DNA of 45,698 bases from Nocardioides agariphilus. GTDB lineage: Bacteria; Actinomycetota; Actinomycetes; Propionibacteriales; Nocardioidaceae. The notes under the pieces are model-generated. The model did no database searches and was not told the origin of the DNA. It worked only from the letters and a program-made list of their open reading frames with translations. A program made the translations under genes and the position numbers. The stretch is from the NCBI RefSeq assembly GCF_015352445.1, contig NZ_JADKPO010000035.1, positions 1 through 45,698 on the forward strand, given 5' to 3'. Shown one piece after another: positions 28,940 to 38,267 of this stretch (position 1 is the stretch's first letter; each line of letters starts with the position of its first letter).

Positions 28940-30559
28940 TCAAGCGAGGCCGAGCTGAGCGGCTGTCTCCTCACGCATCTGCACTTTGCGGATCTTGCCG
29001 GTGACCGTCATCGGGAACTCGTCGACCAGCAGCACGTAGCGCGGGATCTTGTAGTGGGCCAGCTTGCCGGTGGCGAAGGCACGCACTGCGTCGGCGTCGA
29101 GCGGCTCGGCTCCGGCCCGCAGCTTGACCCACGCCGCGAGCTCCTCGCCGTACTTCTGGTCCGGCACCCCGATCACCTGCACGTCCTCGATGTCGGGATG
29201 GGTGTAGAGGAACTCCTCGATCTCGCGCGGGTAGACGTTCTCGCCACCGCGGATGACCATGTCCTTGATGCGGCCGACGATGTTGCAGTAGCCGTCCTCA
29301 CGCATCTCGGCCAGGTCGCCGGTGTGCATCCACCCCTCGGCGTCGATCGCCTCCCCCGTCTTGTCGGGCTCCTTCCAGTACCCGAGCATCACGGAGTAGC
29401 CACGGGTGCAGAACTCCCCGGTCTGCCCTCGCTCGACAGTCGCTCCCGTCTGGGGGTCGACGATCTTGATCTCGACGTGGGGATGGGCGCGGCCGATGGT
29501 GGCCGTGCGGCGGTCGAGGTCGTCGTCGGCGCGCGTCTGGCAGGAGACCGGTGAGGTCTCGGTCATGCCGTAGGCGATGGAGACCTCCTCCATGTGCATG
29601 TCGGCGATGCAGTGCTTCATCACCTCCACCGGGCAGATCGAGCCGGCCATGATGCCGGTCCGCAGGGAGGAGAGGTCGTGCTCTGCGAACGTCGGGTCGT
29701 TCTGCATCGCGATGAACATCGTCGGCACGCCGTACACACCGGTGCAACGCTCCTGGGCGATGGTGCGCAGCGTGGTCTCCGGGTCGAACCCGGGGCCGGG
29801 GATCACCATCGTCGCGCCATGGGTGGAGCAGCCGAGGTTGCCCATCACCATCCCGAAGCAGTGGTAGAAGGGCACCGGGATGCAGAGCCTGTCCTCATGG
29901 GTGAAGTTGATCGTCTCGGTCACGAAGTACCCGTTGTTGAGGATGTTGCGGTGCGACAGCGTCGCGCCCTTGGGGTAGCCCGTGGTGCCGGACGTGTACT
30001 GGATGTTGATGGGGTCATCGGGCCTGAGCAGGTCCTCGCCGAGCTCGGCCAGCAGCTGCACGAGGGTGACACCAGGGTCATGGACGTTGTGGTCGGTCCA
30101 CTCGGGCGAGCCCAGGAACCAGACCATCTCGAGGTCGACCTCGCCACGCACCTCCTCCACCATGGCGCGGTAGTCGCTGGTCTTGAACTCGGTGGCCGAG
30201 ACCAGCAGCCGGGTGCCCGACTGGCGCAACGCGTAGGCCAGCTCGTGGGTGCGGTAGGCCGGGTTGATGTTGACCAGGATCGCGCCGATCTTGGCCGTCG
30301 CGAACTGCGTGATCGTCCACTCGGCGCAGTTCGGCGACCAGATGCCGACCCTGTCCCCCTTGGTGATCCCCGCACGAAGCAGGCCGATCGCCAGGTCGTC
30401 GACCGCGGCGTCGAGCTCGGCCCAGGTCCACCGCCGTCCGGTGGCCACCTCGACCAGCGCCTCGCGGTCGGGATGGGCAGCGACGGTGCGCTCGAGATTG
30501 GCGCCGATGGTCTCCTCGAGAAGGGCGCGGTCGGTCTCCCCCATGGCGTAGGACTCCAT
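28940..30559 (-). CDS. Fatty-acid--CoA ligase (AMP-binding acyl-CoA synthetase)
   Basis: A 539-residue ANL-superfamily enzyme that activates a carboxylic acid to an acyl-AMP and then transfers it to CoA. Core motifs are the P-loop [24 protein letters not shown], the hinge Asp in [32 protein letters not shown] and the catalytic lysine in [14 protein letters not shown]. It most resembles the medium/long-chain FadD-type ligases; the exact substrate is unknown. The ATG at 30559 follows TAGCGT with 7 nt between. It stands alone in its direction, separated from the patatin gene by 91 bp. Confidence 0.92.
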   Translation of the reverse strand: MESYAMGETDRALLEETIGANLERTVAAHPDREALVEVATGRRWTWAELDAAVDDLAIGLLRAGITKGDRVGIWSPNCAEWTITQFATAKIGAILVNINPAYRTHELAYALRQSGTRLLVSATEFKTSDYRAMVEEVRGEVDLEMVWFLGSPEWTDHNVHDPGVTLVQLLAELGEDLLRPDDPINIQYTSGTTGYPKGATLSHRNILNNGYFVTETINFTHEDRLCIPVPFYHCFGMVMGNLGCSTHGATMVIPGPGFDPETTLRTIAQERCTGVYGVPTMFIAMQNDPTFAEHDLSSLRTGIMAGSICPVEVMKHCIADMHMEEVSIAYGMTETSPVSCQTRADDDLDRRTATIGRAHPHVEIKIVDPQTGATVERGQTGEFCTRGYSVMLGYWKEPDKTGEAIDAEGWMHTGDLAEMREDGYCNIVGRIKDMVIRGGENVYPREIEEFLYTHPDIEDVQVIGVPDQKYGEELAAWVKLRAGAEPLDADAVRAFATGKLAHYKIPRYVLLVDEFPMTVTGKIRKVQMREETAAQLGLA

Positions 30560-30588
30560 GTCCTCGACGCTACGCCGCCTGCCTCGCG

Positions 30589-31611
30589 TCAGGCAGGCTC
30601 GACGTGGATCCGCACCCCGTCGCCCAGGTCGATCACGGCGCCGGGGACCAGGCGTACGGCGATGCCGGGGTAGAGGTCCTCGGGCGGCAGACCGGGTCTC
30701 TCCAGGGCGGTCCCGTTGGTCGACCGTAGGTCGGTGACGACCGCGAAGCCCACGTCGGAGTCGGTACCGGGGCGGATCTCCAGGTGGGTCGAGGAGATCT
30801 CCTGGTGGGGGCTGTAGACGGGAACCAGCCGCGGCTGGTCACCGGCGTCTGGCTGCCGGTCCTCGGGCGCGCGCCCGACGAGCACGCGCCGGTCGACCTC
30901 GACCACCTCGCCGCTGGAGAACGTGAGCCGGGCGACGGGCGACGGCGGCAGGTCGACGACGGGCGCGGCGTCGGCGACGTGCCAGTTGCCGGCCGGCTCT
31001 GCGAAGTACGCCGTCTCGTCGACGTCGGCCAGCTCGGGCTCGACAGGCTCAGGATCGACGACAGGCTCGGGCTCGACGACAGGCTCGGGCTCGACGACTG
31101 GCTCGGGCTCGACGACTGGCTCGGGCTCGACAGGCTCCGGCTCGATGACGGACTCGGGCCCGGCATCCGCTCGGTACGCCGGACGGTCGATGCGCGCGAC
31201 CCGGACCAGGCCGTCGCGGATCACCAGGTCGTCGGCCTCGTCGGCCTCGGCGACCTCGATCCGCATCGACCGGACTCCGCGCAGCGAACGCTCGGCCCAG
31301 GTCGTGACGGAGGACCCTTCGACGGTCTCGGTGTCCTCGGCCAGGGCGAACTCGGCGCGGGCCGGTCCGCGGATGACGACCTTGGTCTCGCCGTCGAGCT
31401 CGCTGACCAGGACGAAGCCGGGCAGGTCCCGCAAGCCGTCGGCGATGAGAGCGTCGAGCACCTCGTCGAAGCCCGCGCCCTCGTCGACCATCGCCCAGAT
31501 CCGGGCGACCCGGCCCTTCTCGGACGGGGGCAGCACGACCGTCGCGTGCTCGCCGAAGACCCCGAACCAGTCGCCCGGCCGATAGGAGGCCGACACCGAC
31601 GACTCGCTCAC
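30589..31611 (-). CDS. FHA-domain protein with acidic-proline hexapeptide repeats
   Basis: A 340-residue protein. Residues 1-150 form a domain without a family I recognise ([20 protein letters not shown]). A linker of alternating Glu-Pro/Val-Val hexapeptides (VVEPEP) follows. The C-terminal FHA domain shows [16 protein letters not shown] and DLRSTNGT, the residues that bind phosphothreonine. Its GTG overlaps the stop of the PP2C gene (GTGA), so the two are translationally coupled, a phospho-signalling pair. No Ser/Thr kinase gene is in the window. The conserved SSTHLEI and STNGT residues indicate a working FHA fold. Confidence 0.88.
   Translation of the reverse strand: MSESSVSASYRPGDWFGVFGEHATVVLPPSEKGRVARIWAMVDEGAGFDEVLDALIADGLRDLPGFVLVSELDGETKVVIRGPARAEFALAEDTETVEGSSVTTWAERSLRGVRSMRIEVAEADEADDLVIRDGLVRVARIDRPAYRADAGPESVIEPEPVEPEPVVEPEPVVEPEPVVEPEPVVDPEPVEPELADVDETAYFAEPAGNWHVADAAPVVDLPPSPVARLTFSSGEVVEVDRRVLVGRAPEDRQPDAGDQPRLVPVYSPHQEISSTHLEIRPGTDSDVGFAVVTDLRSTNGTALERPGLPPEDLYPGIAVRLVPGAVIDLGDGVRIHVEPA
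31033..31140 (-). repeat. 18-bp repeats in the FHA gene linker
   Basis: An 18-bp unit (AGGCTCGGGCTCGACGAC on the plus strand) is repeated three to four times between 31063 and 31134, with diverged copies on both sides. On the coding strand it gives the hexapeptide Val-Val-Glu-Pro-Glu-Pro. It is likely a flexible acidic spacer between the two domains. Confidence 0.85.
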
Positions 31612-32399
31612 GCCACGCCTCCTGACACCCCGTCGACCAATCCGACCACATCGACCACGATCGCCGTGGCATTGTCGCGACCGCCGGCCCGCACCGCTGC
31701 GGCGACGACCTCCTCGGCTGCCTCGCGAGGATCGGTGGCCGCACCCAGGATCCGGGCCAGGGTCGGGTCGTCGAGCATCTCGGTGACGCCGTCGGAGCAC
31801 AGCAGCAACCGCCCTGCCTCGGCGAGGGAGAGCTCGAAGTAGTCGGCCTCGTCAGGGCTCGGTCCGCCCAGGGCCCGGGTCACCACGTGCCTGGCCGGGT
31901 GCGAGCCCATCTGCTCACGTGCGATCGAGCCCTCGTCGACGAGCTCCTGCACCAGGCTGTGGTCGACGCTGACCTGGGTCAGCTCTGCGCCCGAGAAGCG
32001 GTAGACGCGGGAGTCGCCGAGGTTGGCCAGCAGCCACCGCGGTCCCTCGTCGTGCTCGACCAGCAACGCGACCACCGCGGTCGTGCCGGCGGTGAAGTCG
32101 CGACCGGTACGACGCGACTGCTCCTCGGCGTACTCGGTGATGCGCTGGTGGCTCGCGGCGAAGGTGCCGGCGACGACCTCGACGCCGTGACGGGGGTCGT
32201 AGCCCTCCTCGGCCAGGCGGGCGAACTCCTCGACGACGATGCGGCTCGCGACGTCGCCGCCGTCATGGCCGCCCATCCCGTCGGCCACCACGAACAGCGG
32301 GGGCGCGGCCAGGTAGGCGTCCTCGTTGACCTCGCGTACGCGCCCGACGTCGGTCGCGGCACCGGAACGCAGCTCGACCGTGCTGGCTCCCGGACTCAT
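31608..32399 (-). CDS. PP2C-family serine/threonine protein phosphatase
   Basis: A 263-residue metal-dependent phosphatase. All PP2C motifs are present: [55 protein letters not shown] and [11 protein letters not shown]. It has no membrane span, unlike the PstP-type phosphatases of cell-division clusters. The ATG at 32399 gives a protein of normal length; the same frame is open far upstream, but that part is antisense to the next gene and is not coding. It is the first gene of a coupled PP2C-FHA operon, divergent from the helicase-associated gene with a 33-bp gap. Confidence 0.93.
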   Translation of the reverse strand: MSPGASTVELRSGAATDVGRVREVNEDAYLAAPPLFVVADGMGGHDGGDVASRIVVEEFARLAEEGYDPRHGVEVVAGTFAASHQRITEYAEEQSRRTGRDFTAGTTAVVALLVEHDEGPRWLLANLGDSRVYRFSGAELTQVSVDHSLVQELVDEGSIAREQMGSHPARHVVTRALGGPSPDEADYFELSLAEAGRLLLCSDGVTEMLDDPTLARILGAATDPREAAEEVVAAAVRAGGRDNATAIVVDVVGLVDGVSGGVA

Positions 32400-32432
32400 G
32401 GCACGCACCGTCGCGCCGGTAGCGTGGGAACG

Positions 32433-34748
32433 ATGGCCAGGTCGACCCCGCGCAGCGCCAAAGGCCCCCAGGGCGGGGCCTCCGGGGCGTCCGCTGCCCC
32501 AGCGCAGTTCCGCACGCTTGCCGACCAGCTCAGGGCCTGGCCGGACGACCGGCTTTCCCGGCTGCTGCGCGAGCGAACCGATCTTGCCACTCCTGCCCCC
32601 CAGGACTCCGGTCAGCTCGCGTCGCGAGCGGCGGCCAGGTCGTCGGTACCTCGTGCGCTCGACCTGCTCACCACCGCTGAGCTGACGGTGTTGGATGCCC
32701 TCGTCGCCGCGGGCCAGACCACCCAAGCCGATCTGGTCGCGGTGGTCAACGCCGCTCCCGAAGCGGTGGCAGACGCCGTCGAGCGGCTCGTCGACCTCGC
32801 GCTCGCGTGGGAGTCCACCGGCGGCCTGCGCGCCGTCGGCGGCCTCACCGACCTCACCCGCGTTCCCCAAGGTGGCCTGGGAGGCATCCGCCCGTTCTCG
32901 ACCGAGCATCCCGACCACGCCGACGTCCAGGCCCGGCTGGCCGAGCTCGGCGAGCCCGCTCGAGCACTCCTCGAGCACGTCGACGACAACGGCGGGGAGG
33001 CGACAGCGGGCGCGGCGCGACACACGGTGCTGCCCGAGGAGGCGGCCACCCCGGCCGAGGAGCTGCTCGCCCGCAAGCTGCTCGTGCCGCGTCCTGGCGG
33101 CCAGGTCTGGGTGCCGGGTGAGGTGAGCGTGGCGTTGCGCGGCGGCCACACCACGCGCGAGCGGGTCGACGTGGTGCCCACGCTCGCGACCTCCGAGCGC
33201 GACGAGGCCGTCGTCGAGCGGACGGCGGCCGGGGCGGCGTTCGAGGTCGTCCGTCGGGTGGAGCTGCTGCTCGAGCACTGGGGTGTGCATCCACCCGCCG
33301 AGCTGCGAGCCGGCGGCCTCGGCGTCCGCGAGCTGAAGGCGGCCGCCGCTCTGCTCCAGGTCGACGAGCCGACCACGGCACTGCTCGTCGAGGTGGCCGC
33401 CGAGGCCAGGCTGCTCGCCGGGCGCTACGACGACGACGGCAACCCGGTGTTCGCGCCCACCGAGGAGTTCGACGCCTGGACCCGGCGATCCACGGCCGTT
33501 CGCTGGGAGGGCCTGACCCGCGCCTGGCTGGCCAGCCCCCGGCTGGCCGGGCTCGTCGGCCAGCGCGACCCCGTCGGGCGGGCACACAGCGCGTTGGCAC
33601 CCGAGAACACCAGCGTCTTCGCAGCCGAGACCCGGCGCGCGACCCTCGACCAGCTCGCGGAGCTCCCCCCTGGCCAGGTGTTGGCGGCCGGCACCGGTCC
33701 GGCCTCCTTGGTCGCGCGGCTCGTCTGGCTGCGGCCGCGCCGGCCGCGGACGCGTGCCGACCAGGTGGCCTGGGCGCTGCGCGAGGCGACGATGCTGGGG
33801 CTGGTCGCCCTCGGTGGGGTCCCGCCGTACGCACGGGCCTGGCTGGCCGGAGAGGACTGCGCCGAGCTGTTGGCTCCGTTGCTGCCCGACCCCGTCGACC
33901 ACGTGCTGCTGCAGGCCGACCTGACCGCGGTCGCTCCCGGGCCTCTCGAACCAGACCTGGCGCGACGTCTGCAGGTGGCGGCCGAGGTGGAGTCGCGGGG
34001 TGGCGCCACCGTCTACCGGTTCACCGCCGCATCCCTGCGCCGCGCGCTCGACATCGGTTGGACTGCCGCCGAGCTGCACGCCTTCGTCGCCGGCATCTCC
34101 CGCACCCCGGTCCCGCAGCCCTTGAGCTACCTGATCGACGACACGGTCCGCACCTACGGCACGATCCGCGTCGGCCACGCGGAGGCGTTCGTGCGGGCCG
34201 ACGACGAAGCGGCCCTCTCCGAGCTGCTGGCCCACCCGCAGGCCGCCACGCTCGGACTCCGCCGTCTTGCACCGACCGTGCTGGTCAGCAGCACCCCGAT
34301 CGACGTCCTGCTCCCCCGGCTGCGTGAGCTCGGCGTCGCGCCCGCGGTCGAGGCACCTGACGGCTCGCTGCACGTCGCGCGCCCCGACGTACTGCGGGCG
34401 CGAACCCCCCGGGAGCGCAGCGGCCCCGAACGCGCCACCCGTGAGTCGGCGACCGTCGCCAGGGTCGTGGCGGCCGTGCGGGCCGGCGACCGCGCCGTCG
34501 CCGAGCGACCGCTGGACCGGCCGGCACTGACGCCCACCGATGCCATGACGGCGCTGCGTCAGGCGGTGGCGTCACGGGCCTCGGTGCTGATCGCCTACGT
34601 CGACAACCACGGCTCCAGCACCGAGCGGATCGTCGACCCGCTCGGCCTCGAGGGCGGCCACCTGACCGCTCTGGACCACCGCAGCGAGGAGATCCGTACC
34701 TTCGCGGTCCACCGGATCACCTCGGTGACCCCTGTCGACAACACCTGA
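32433..34748 (+). CDS. Helicase-associated domain protein (XPB partner type)
   Basis: A 771-residue protein of the helicase C3/XPB-associated family that accompanies the XPB-like helicase in actinobacteria. The N-terminus is a winged-helix-like region ([23 protein letters not shown]). The middle contains [22 protein letters not shown], the signature stretch of the family, then [21 protein letters not shown]. The C-terminus is WYL-like ([25 protein letters not shown]). It has no Walker motifs of its own. The ATG at 32433 follows TAGCGT with 7 nt between. The XPB gene lies downstream, but separated by an LLM oxidoreductase gene. A role in DNA repair is inferred from the association. Confidence 0.85.
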   Translation: MARSTPRSAKGPQGGASGASAAPAQFRTLADQLRAWPDDRLSRLLRERTDLATPAPQDSGQLASRAAARSSVPRALDLLTTAELTVLDALVAAGQTTQADLVAVVNAAPEAVADAVERLVDLALAWESTGGLRAVGGLTDLTRVPQGGLGGIRPFSTEHPDHADVQARLAELGEPARALLEHVDDNGGEATAGAARHTVLPEEAATPAEELLARKLLVPRPGGQVWVPGEVSVALRGGHTTRERVDVVPTLATSERDEAVVERTAAGAAFEVVRRVELLLEHWGVHPPAELRAGGLGVRELKAAAALLQVDEPTTALLVEVAAEARLLAGRYDDDGNPVFAPTEEFDAWTRRSTAVRWEGLTRAWLASPRLAGLVGQRDPVGRAHSALAPENTSVFAAETRRATLDQLAELPPGQVLAAGTGPASLVARLVWLRPRRPRTRADQVAWALREATMLGLVALGGVPPYARAWLAGEDCAELLAPLLPDPVDHVLLQADLTAVAPGPLEPDLARRLQVAAEVESRGGATVYRFTAASLRRALDIGWTAAELHAFVAGISRTPVPQPLSYLIDDTVRTYGTIRVGHAEAFVRADDEAALSELLAHPQAATLGLRRLAPTVLVSSTPIDVLLPRLRELGVAPAVEAPDGSLHVARPDVLRARTPRERSGPERATRESATVARVVAAVRAGDRAVAERPLDRPALTPTDAMTALRQAVASRASVLIAYVDNHGSSTERIVDPLGLEGGHLTALDHRSEEIRTFAVHRITSVTPVDNT

Positions 34749-34752
34749 TCCG

Positions 34753-34806
34753 CGATTCGTCAGCGGTCGTGCGGGTGGGTGCCGCGGCGTGGATTCCGAC
34801 GAATCG
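34753..34806. repeat. Dispersed palindromic element, copy B
   Basis: CGATTCGTC and GACGAATCG form the ends of a 54-bp element placed directly after the helicase-associated gene. It aligns without gaps with the reverse complement of element A (2442-2504): 15 identical bases at one end, 9 at the other, and a partly conserved interior. It ends just before the leaderless -10 of the LLM gene (TAGCGT, 34811-34816). Confidence 0.7.
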
Positions 34807-34822
34807 GCGTTAGCGTCTCGAC

Positions 34823-35599
34823 GTGCGTTACCTCCTCAGCGTGCCGCCCTTCACCGATCCGGCGACCGTCGTCGACCTCGCCACGACCGCCGAGGCGTCC
34901 GGCTGGGACGGCTTCTTCTTGTGGGACCACCTGCGCTGGGACGACATCCAGGAGATCCACGACCCGTGGGTGCTGCTCGGTGCGATCGCCCAGGCGACCG
35001 AGCGGATGCTGCTCGGCACCATGGTCACCCCGCTCTCGCGGCGCCGGCCGTGGGTCGTGGCCAAGCACCTCGTCACCCTCGACCACCTCTCGGGGGGCCG
35101 CGCCGTGTTGGGCGTGGGCCTCGGCGAGCCGCCAGGCCACGACTTCGCCGAGCTCGGCGACGAGGCGGACCCGCGGGTTCGTGCGGCGATGCTCGACGAG
35201 GCCCTCGAGGTGATCGACGGGCTGGTCTCCGGGCGCTCGGTGGACCACGACGGTGAGCACTTCCAGGTGCACGCCTCGATGCGACCGCCGTCGCTGCGGC
35301 GACCCCGGGTCCCGATCTGGGTCGCGGGGGTCGCGCCCAACAAGCGTCCGCTCGAGCGCGCGCGACGCTGGGACGGCTACGTGCCGATCGGTGGCGGTCT
35401 CGAACCAGCCGCCCTCGCCGAGCTGATCGGCCCGCCGCCGCGCGATGGTTGGGACGTCGTGGTGCCCTGGGCCGAGGGGGTGCCCGCCGACGCGTACGCC
35501 GAAGCCGGCGTCACCTGGCTCGTCCAGTCGACCTGGCCCAAGGACGAGGGCTGGGTCGAGGAGCTGCGCGAGCTCGCCGGCAACCCCCCGGGCCACTGA
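34823..35599 (+). CDS. LLM class flavin-dependent oxidoreductase
   Basis: A 258-residue luciferase-like monooxygenase-fold enzyme using FMN or coenzyme F420. Family features are AEASGWDGFFLWDHLRW, LGTMVTPLSRRRPWVVAKHL, LDHLSGGRAVLGVGLG and PIWVAGVAPNKRPLERA. It is shorter than most members (300-350), lacking part of the usual insertion region, but both ends look complete. The GTG at 34823 follows TAGCGT with 6 nt between, so it has its own leaderless promoter. It sits between the two helicase-related genes and is bordered by elements B and D. Substrate unknown. Confidence 0.88.
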   Translation: MRYLLSVPPFTDPATVVDLATTAEASGWDGFFLWDHLRWDDIQEIHDPWVLLGAIAQATERMLLGTMVTPLSRRRPWVVAKHLVTLDHLSGGRAVLGVGLGEPPGHDFAELGDEADPRVRAAMLDEALEVIDGLVSGRSVDHDGEHFQVHASMRPPSLRRPRVPIWVAGVAPNKRPLERARRWDGYVPIGGGLEPAALAELIGPPPRDGWDVVVPWAEGVPADAYAEAGVTWLVQSTWPKDEGWVEELRELAGNPPGH

Positions 35600-35602
35600 C
35601 GT

Positions 35603-35659
35603 CGTCAGTGACGTTCTGGCTGCAAACGTCGCTCCGAAACCGCACGAGCGTCACGGACG
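35603..35659. repeat. Inverted-repeat element, copy D
   Basis: The ends CGTCAGTGACG (35603-35613) and CGTCACGGACG (35649-35659) are identical to those of element C. A tighter hairpin, CACTGAC-GTC-GTCAGTG (35594-35610), spans the LLM stop codon and could act as its terminator. The element fills most of the gap before the XPB helicase gene. Confidence 0.55.
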
Positions 35660-35690
35660 GCGACAACCAGCGGATCTCTAGACTCGTCCG

Positions 35691-37334
35691 GTGAACGACG
35701 GCCCCCTGATCGTGCAGAGCGACAAGACCTTGTTGCTCGAGGTCGACCACGAGCAGGCGGTCGAGTGCCGCAAGGCGATCGCGCCCTTCGCCGAGCTCGA
35801 GCGCAGCCCCGAGCACATCCACACCTACCGGCTCACGCCCCTCGGCCTGTGGAACGCCCGTGCGGCCGGTCACGACGCCGAGCAGGTCGTCGACACCTTG
35901 CTGACCTACAGCCGCTATGCGGTTCCCCACTCCCTGCTCGTCGACGTCGCCGAGACGATGGCGCGCTACGGCCGCCTCCGGCTGGAGAAGCACCCCTCCC
36001 ACGGCCTGGTCCTGGTCTCCAACGATCGGCCGGTGCTCGAGGAGGTACTCCGGGCCAAGCGCGTGCAGGGGATGCTCGGCGCTCGCCTCGATGACGACAC
36101 GGTGGTCGTGCACGCCTCCGAGCGCGGCAACCTCAAGCAGGCCCTGCTCAAGCTCGGCTGGCCGGCCGAGGACTTCGCCGGCTACGTCGACGGCGAGGCG
36201 CACGCGATCGACCTGCACGAGGAGGGCTGGGCGCTGCGTGCCTACCAGCGCGAGGCCGTCGACTCCTTCTGGCACGGCGGCTCCGGCGTCGTCGTCCTCC
36301 CGTGCGGTGCCGGCAAGACCCTGGTCGGCGCTGCGGCGATGGCCGAGGCGCAGGCCACCACGTTGATCCTGGTGACCAACACGGTCAGCGCCCGGCAGTG
36401 GAAGGACGAGCTGGTCCGGCGCACCTCGCTGACACCCGAGGAGATCGGCGAGTACAGCGGCTCGGTCAAGGAGATCCGGCCCGTCACCATCGCGACCTAC
36501 CAGGTGATGACGACCAAGCGGAAGGGCGTCTACTCCCACCTGGAGCTGCTCGACGCCCGCGACTGGGGGCTGATCGTCTACGACGAGGTGCACCTGCTGC
36601 CGGCACCGATCTTCCGGATGACCGCCAACCTGCAGGCCCGCCGCCGACTCGGGCTGACCGCGACGCTGGTGCGCGAGGACGGCCGCGAGGGCGACGTGTT
36701 CTCGCTGATCGGACCCAAGCGCTACGACGCCCCGTGGAAGGACATCGAGGCGCAGGGCTGGATCGCGCCAGCAGACTGCGTCGAGGTACGCGTGACGATG
36801 AGCCAGTCCGAGCGCCTCGCCTACGCCACCGCCGAGCCCGAGGAGCGCTACCGCCTGGCCTCGTGCACCCCGGCCAAGACCCGGGTCGCCGAGCAGCTGG
36901 TCGAGATGCACGCCGGTGAGCCCACGCTCGTGATCGGCCAGTACCTCGACCAGCTCGACGAGCTCGCGGCCGACCTCGACGCGCCGGTGATCAAGGGCGA
37001 GACCCCCGTCAAGGAGCGCCAGCGGCTCTTCGAGGCCTTCCGCACCGGTGAGATCAGCCTGCTGGTCGTCTCGAAGGTCGCCAACTTCTCCATCGACCTG
37101 CCCGAGGCCGCCGTCGCCATCCAGGTCTCCGGCTCGTTCGGGTCGCGACAGGAGGAGGCCCAACGGCTGGGGCGCCTGCTGCGCCCCAAGGCCGACGGCC
37201 GCACCGCCCGCTTCTACGCCGTGGTGGCGCGCGACTCGGTCGACGCAGAGTTCGCCCAGAACCGCCAGCGCTTCTTGGCCGAGCAGGGCTACGCCTACCG
37301 CATCACCGACGCCGAGGACCTGTTCTTGGGCTGA
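35691..37334 (+). CDS. XPB/Ssl2-like DNA helicase
   Basis: A 547-residue superfamily 2 helicase of the bacterial XPB class (3'-5' DNA unwinding, nucleotide-excision-repair-like role inferred). An N-terminal damage-recognition-like domain (about 1-180) precedes the motor. Motifs: Walker A LPCGAGKT, Ia TNTVSARQWK, II YDEVHLLPA, III LTATLVREDGRE (including the RED motif typical of XPB), V VVSKVANFSIDLP, VI QEEAQRLGRLLRPK. The GTG at 35691 has TAGACT ending 6 nt upstream. The partner protein gene lies upstream beyond the LLM gene. Confidence 0.95.
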   Translation: MNDGPLIVQSDKTLLLEVDHEQAVECRKAIAPFAELERSPEHIHTYRLTPLGLWNARAAGHDAEQVVDTLLTYSRYAVPHSLLVDVAETMARYGRLRLEKHPSHGLVLVSNDRPVLEEVLRAKRVQGMLGARLDDDTVVVHASERGNLKQALLKLGWPAEDFAGYVDGEAHAIDLHEEGWALRAYQREAVDSFWHGGSGVVVLPCGAGKTLVGAAAMAEAQATTLILVTNTVSARQWKDELVRRTSLTPEEIGEYSGSVKEIRPVTIATYQVMTTKRKGVYSHLELLDARDWGLIVYDEVHLLPAPIFRMTANLQARRRLGLTATLVREDGREGDVFSLIGPKRYDAPWKDIEAQGWIAPADCVEVRVTMSQSERLAYATAEPEERYRLASCTPAKTRVAEQLVEMHAGEPTLVIGQYLDQLDELAADLDAPVIKGETPVKERQRLFEAFRTGEISLLVVSKVANFSIDLPEAAVAIQVSGSFGSRQEEAQRLGRLLRPKADGRTARFYAVVARDSVDAEFAQNRQRFLAEQGYAYRITDAEDLFLG

Positions 37335-37370
37335 CCCTCGGTTCGCGACCACGCCCGTAGGCTCGATGCC

Positions 37371-38267
37371 ATGACGCCGGTGACCAGGATGCGCGACCGA
37401 CTCGGGGCCGAGCTGTTCCGTCGCGTGGCCGGGCCCGACGGCGAACGCCACCGCGAGCGCATCCACCTCACACCCGGACCCCGGTGGTTCGACGAGGGCA
37501 GTCCCATCACCCGCGTCCACGGTGACGCCTCGATGTTCGTCGGTGGGATCCGCGCCGTGCTCCTGCAGACGCTGCACCCCGCGGCCATGACAGCCGTCGC
37601 CGAGCACTCCGGCTACCGCGGCGACATGTGGGGCCGCCTCGCGCGCACCAGCCGGTTCATCGCCACCACCACCTTCGGCGCCGAGCAGCACGCACAGCAG
37701 GCGGTCGACGCGGTCCGCGCCATCCACGGCCGGGTCAGCGGCACGCTGCCCGACGGGACGACGTACTCCGCCTCCGACCCCCACCTGCTGAGCTGGGTGC
37801 ACGTGGCGGAGGTGGAGAGCTTCTTGATGGCTCACCAGGTCTACGGCAAACGGCCGCTCGACCAGGCGGGCCGCGACACCTACGTCGCGCAGACCGCGGT
37901 CGTGGCCCGCAAGCTCGGAGTCGTGGACCCACCCACCACCGAGGATGAGCTCCGACAGGCCGTCGAGGCCTTCCGTCCCGAGCTCGAGGCGACCGACCAC
38001 GCCCGCGACGCCGTCTCCTTCCTGGTGTGGCACCCGCCGCTGCCGTGGTCGGCGCGGCCGGCGTACGGCGTGCTGGTGGCCGCCGCGATCGGCCTGATGC
38101 CGGTCTGGACCCGGCGTCCTCTGCGACTGCCGCTGCTTCCGGTCAGCGAGCGCACCGTCGTACGCGCCCTCGGCACCGCTGCGACCGGAACCATCCGCTG
38201 GGCCCTCAAGCCTCCGCCTCAACGTCCCGCGGCCACCAGCGCGTCGCCGAGCGGCGTGCGCCAGTAG
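37371..38267 (+). CDS. Oxygenase MpaB family protein (DUF2236)
   Basis: A 298-residue member of the MpaB/latex-clearing-protein-like family, heme-binding oxygenases or related proteins. Characteristic segments are VHGDASMFVGGIRAVLLQTLHPAAMTAVAEHS, GDMWGRLARTSRFIATTTFG and HLLSWVHVAEVESFLMAHQVYG, which hold the conserved histidines and arginines. The ATG at 37371 follows TAGGCT with 7 nt between. Its last 49 bp overlap the convergent ArsR gene; the C-terminal residues after WALKPPPQ look unconserved. Substrate unknown. Confidence 0.87.
   Translation: MTPVTRMRDRLGAELFRRVAGPDGERHRERIHLTPGPRWFDEGSPITRVHGDASMFVGGIRAVLLQTLHPAAMTAVAEHSGYRGDMWGRLARTSRFIATTTFGAEQHAQQAVDAVRAIHGRVSGTLPDGTTYSASDPHLLSWVHVAEVESFLMAHQVYGKRPLDQAGRDTYVAQTAVVARKLGVVDPPTTEDELRQAVEAFRPELEATDHARDAVSFLVWHPPLPWSARPAYGVLVAAAIGLMPVWTRRPLRLPLLPVSERTVVRALGTAATGTIRWALKPPPQRPAATSASPSGVRQ

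Noticed and set aside
32400-34373. Extension of the PP2C frame far upstream
   Set aside because: It lies antisense to the helicase-associated gene, and the PP2C motifs begin only after the ATG at 32399.
35511-38222. Open frame of about 900 codons on the minus strand, antisense to the XPB helicase and the MpaB-like gene
   Set aside because: Low-complexity product rich in Gly, Arg, Val and Asp without motifs; both sense genes are unambiguous.
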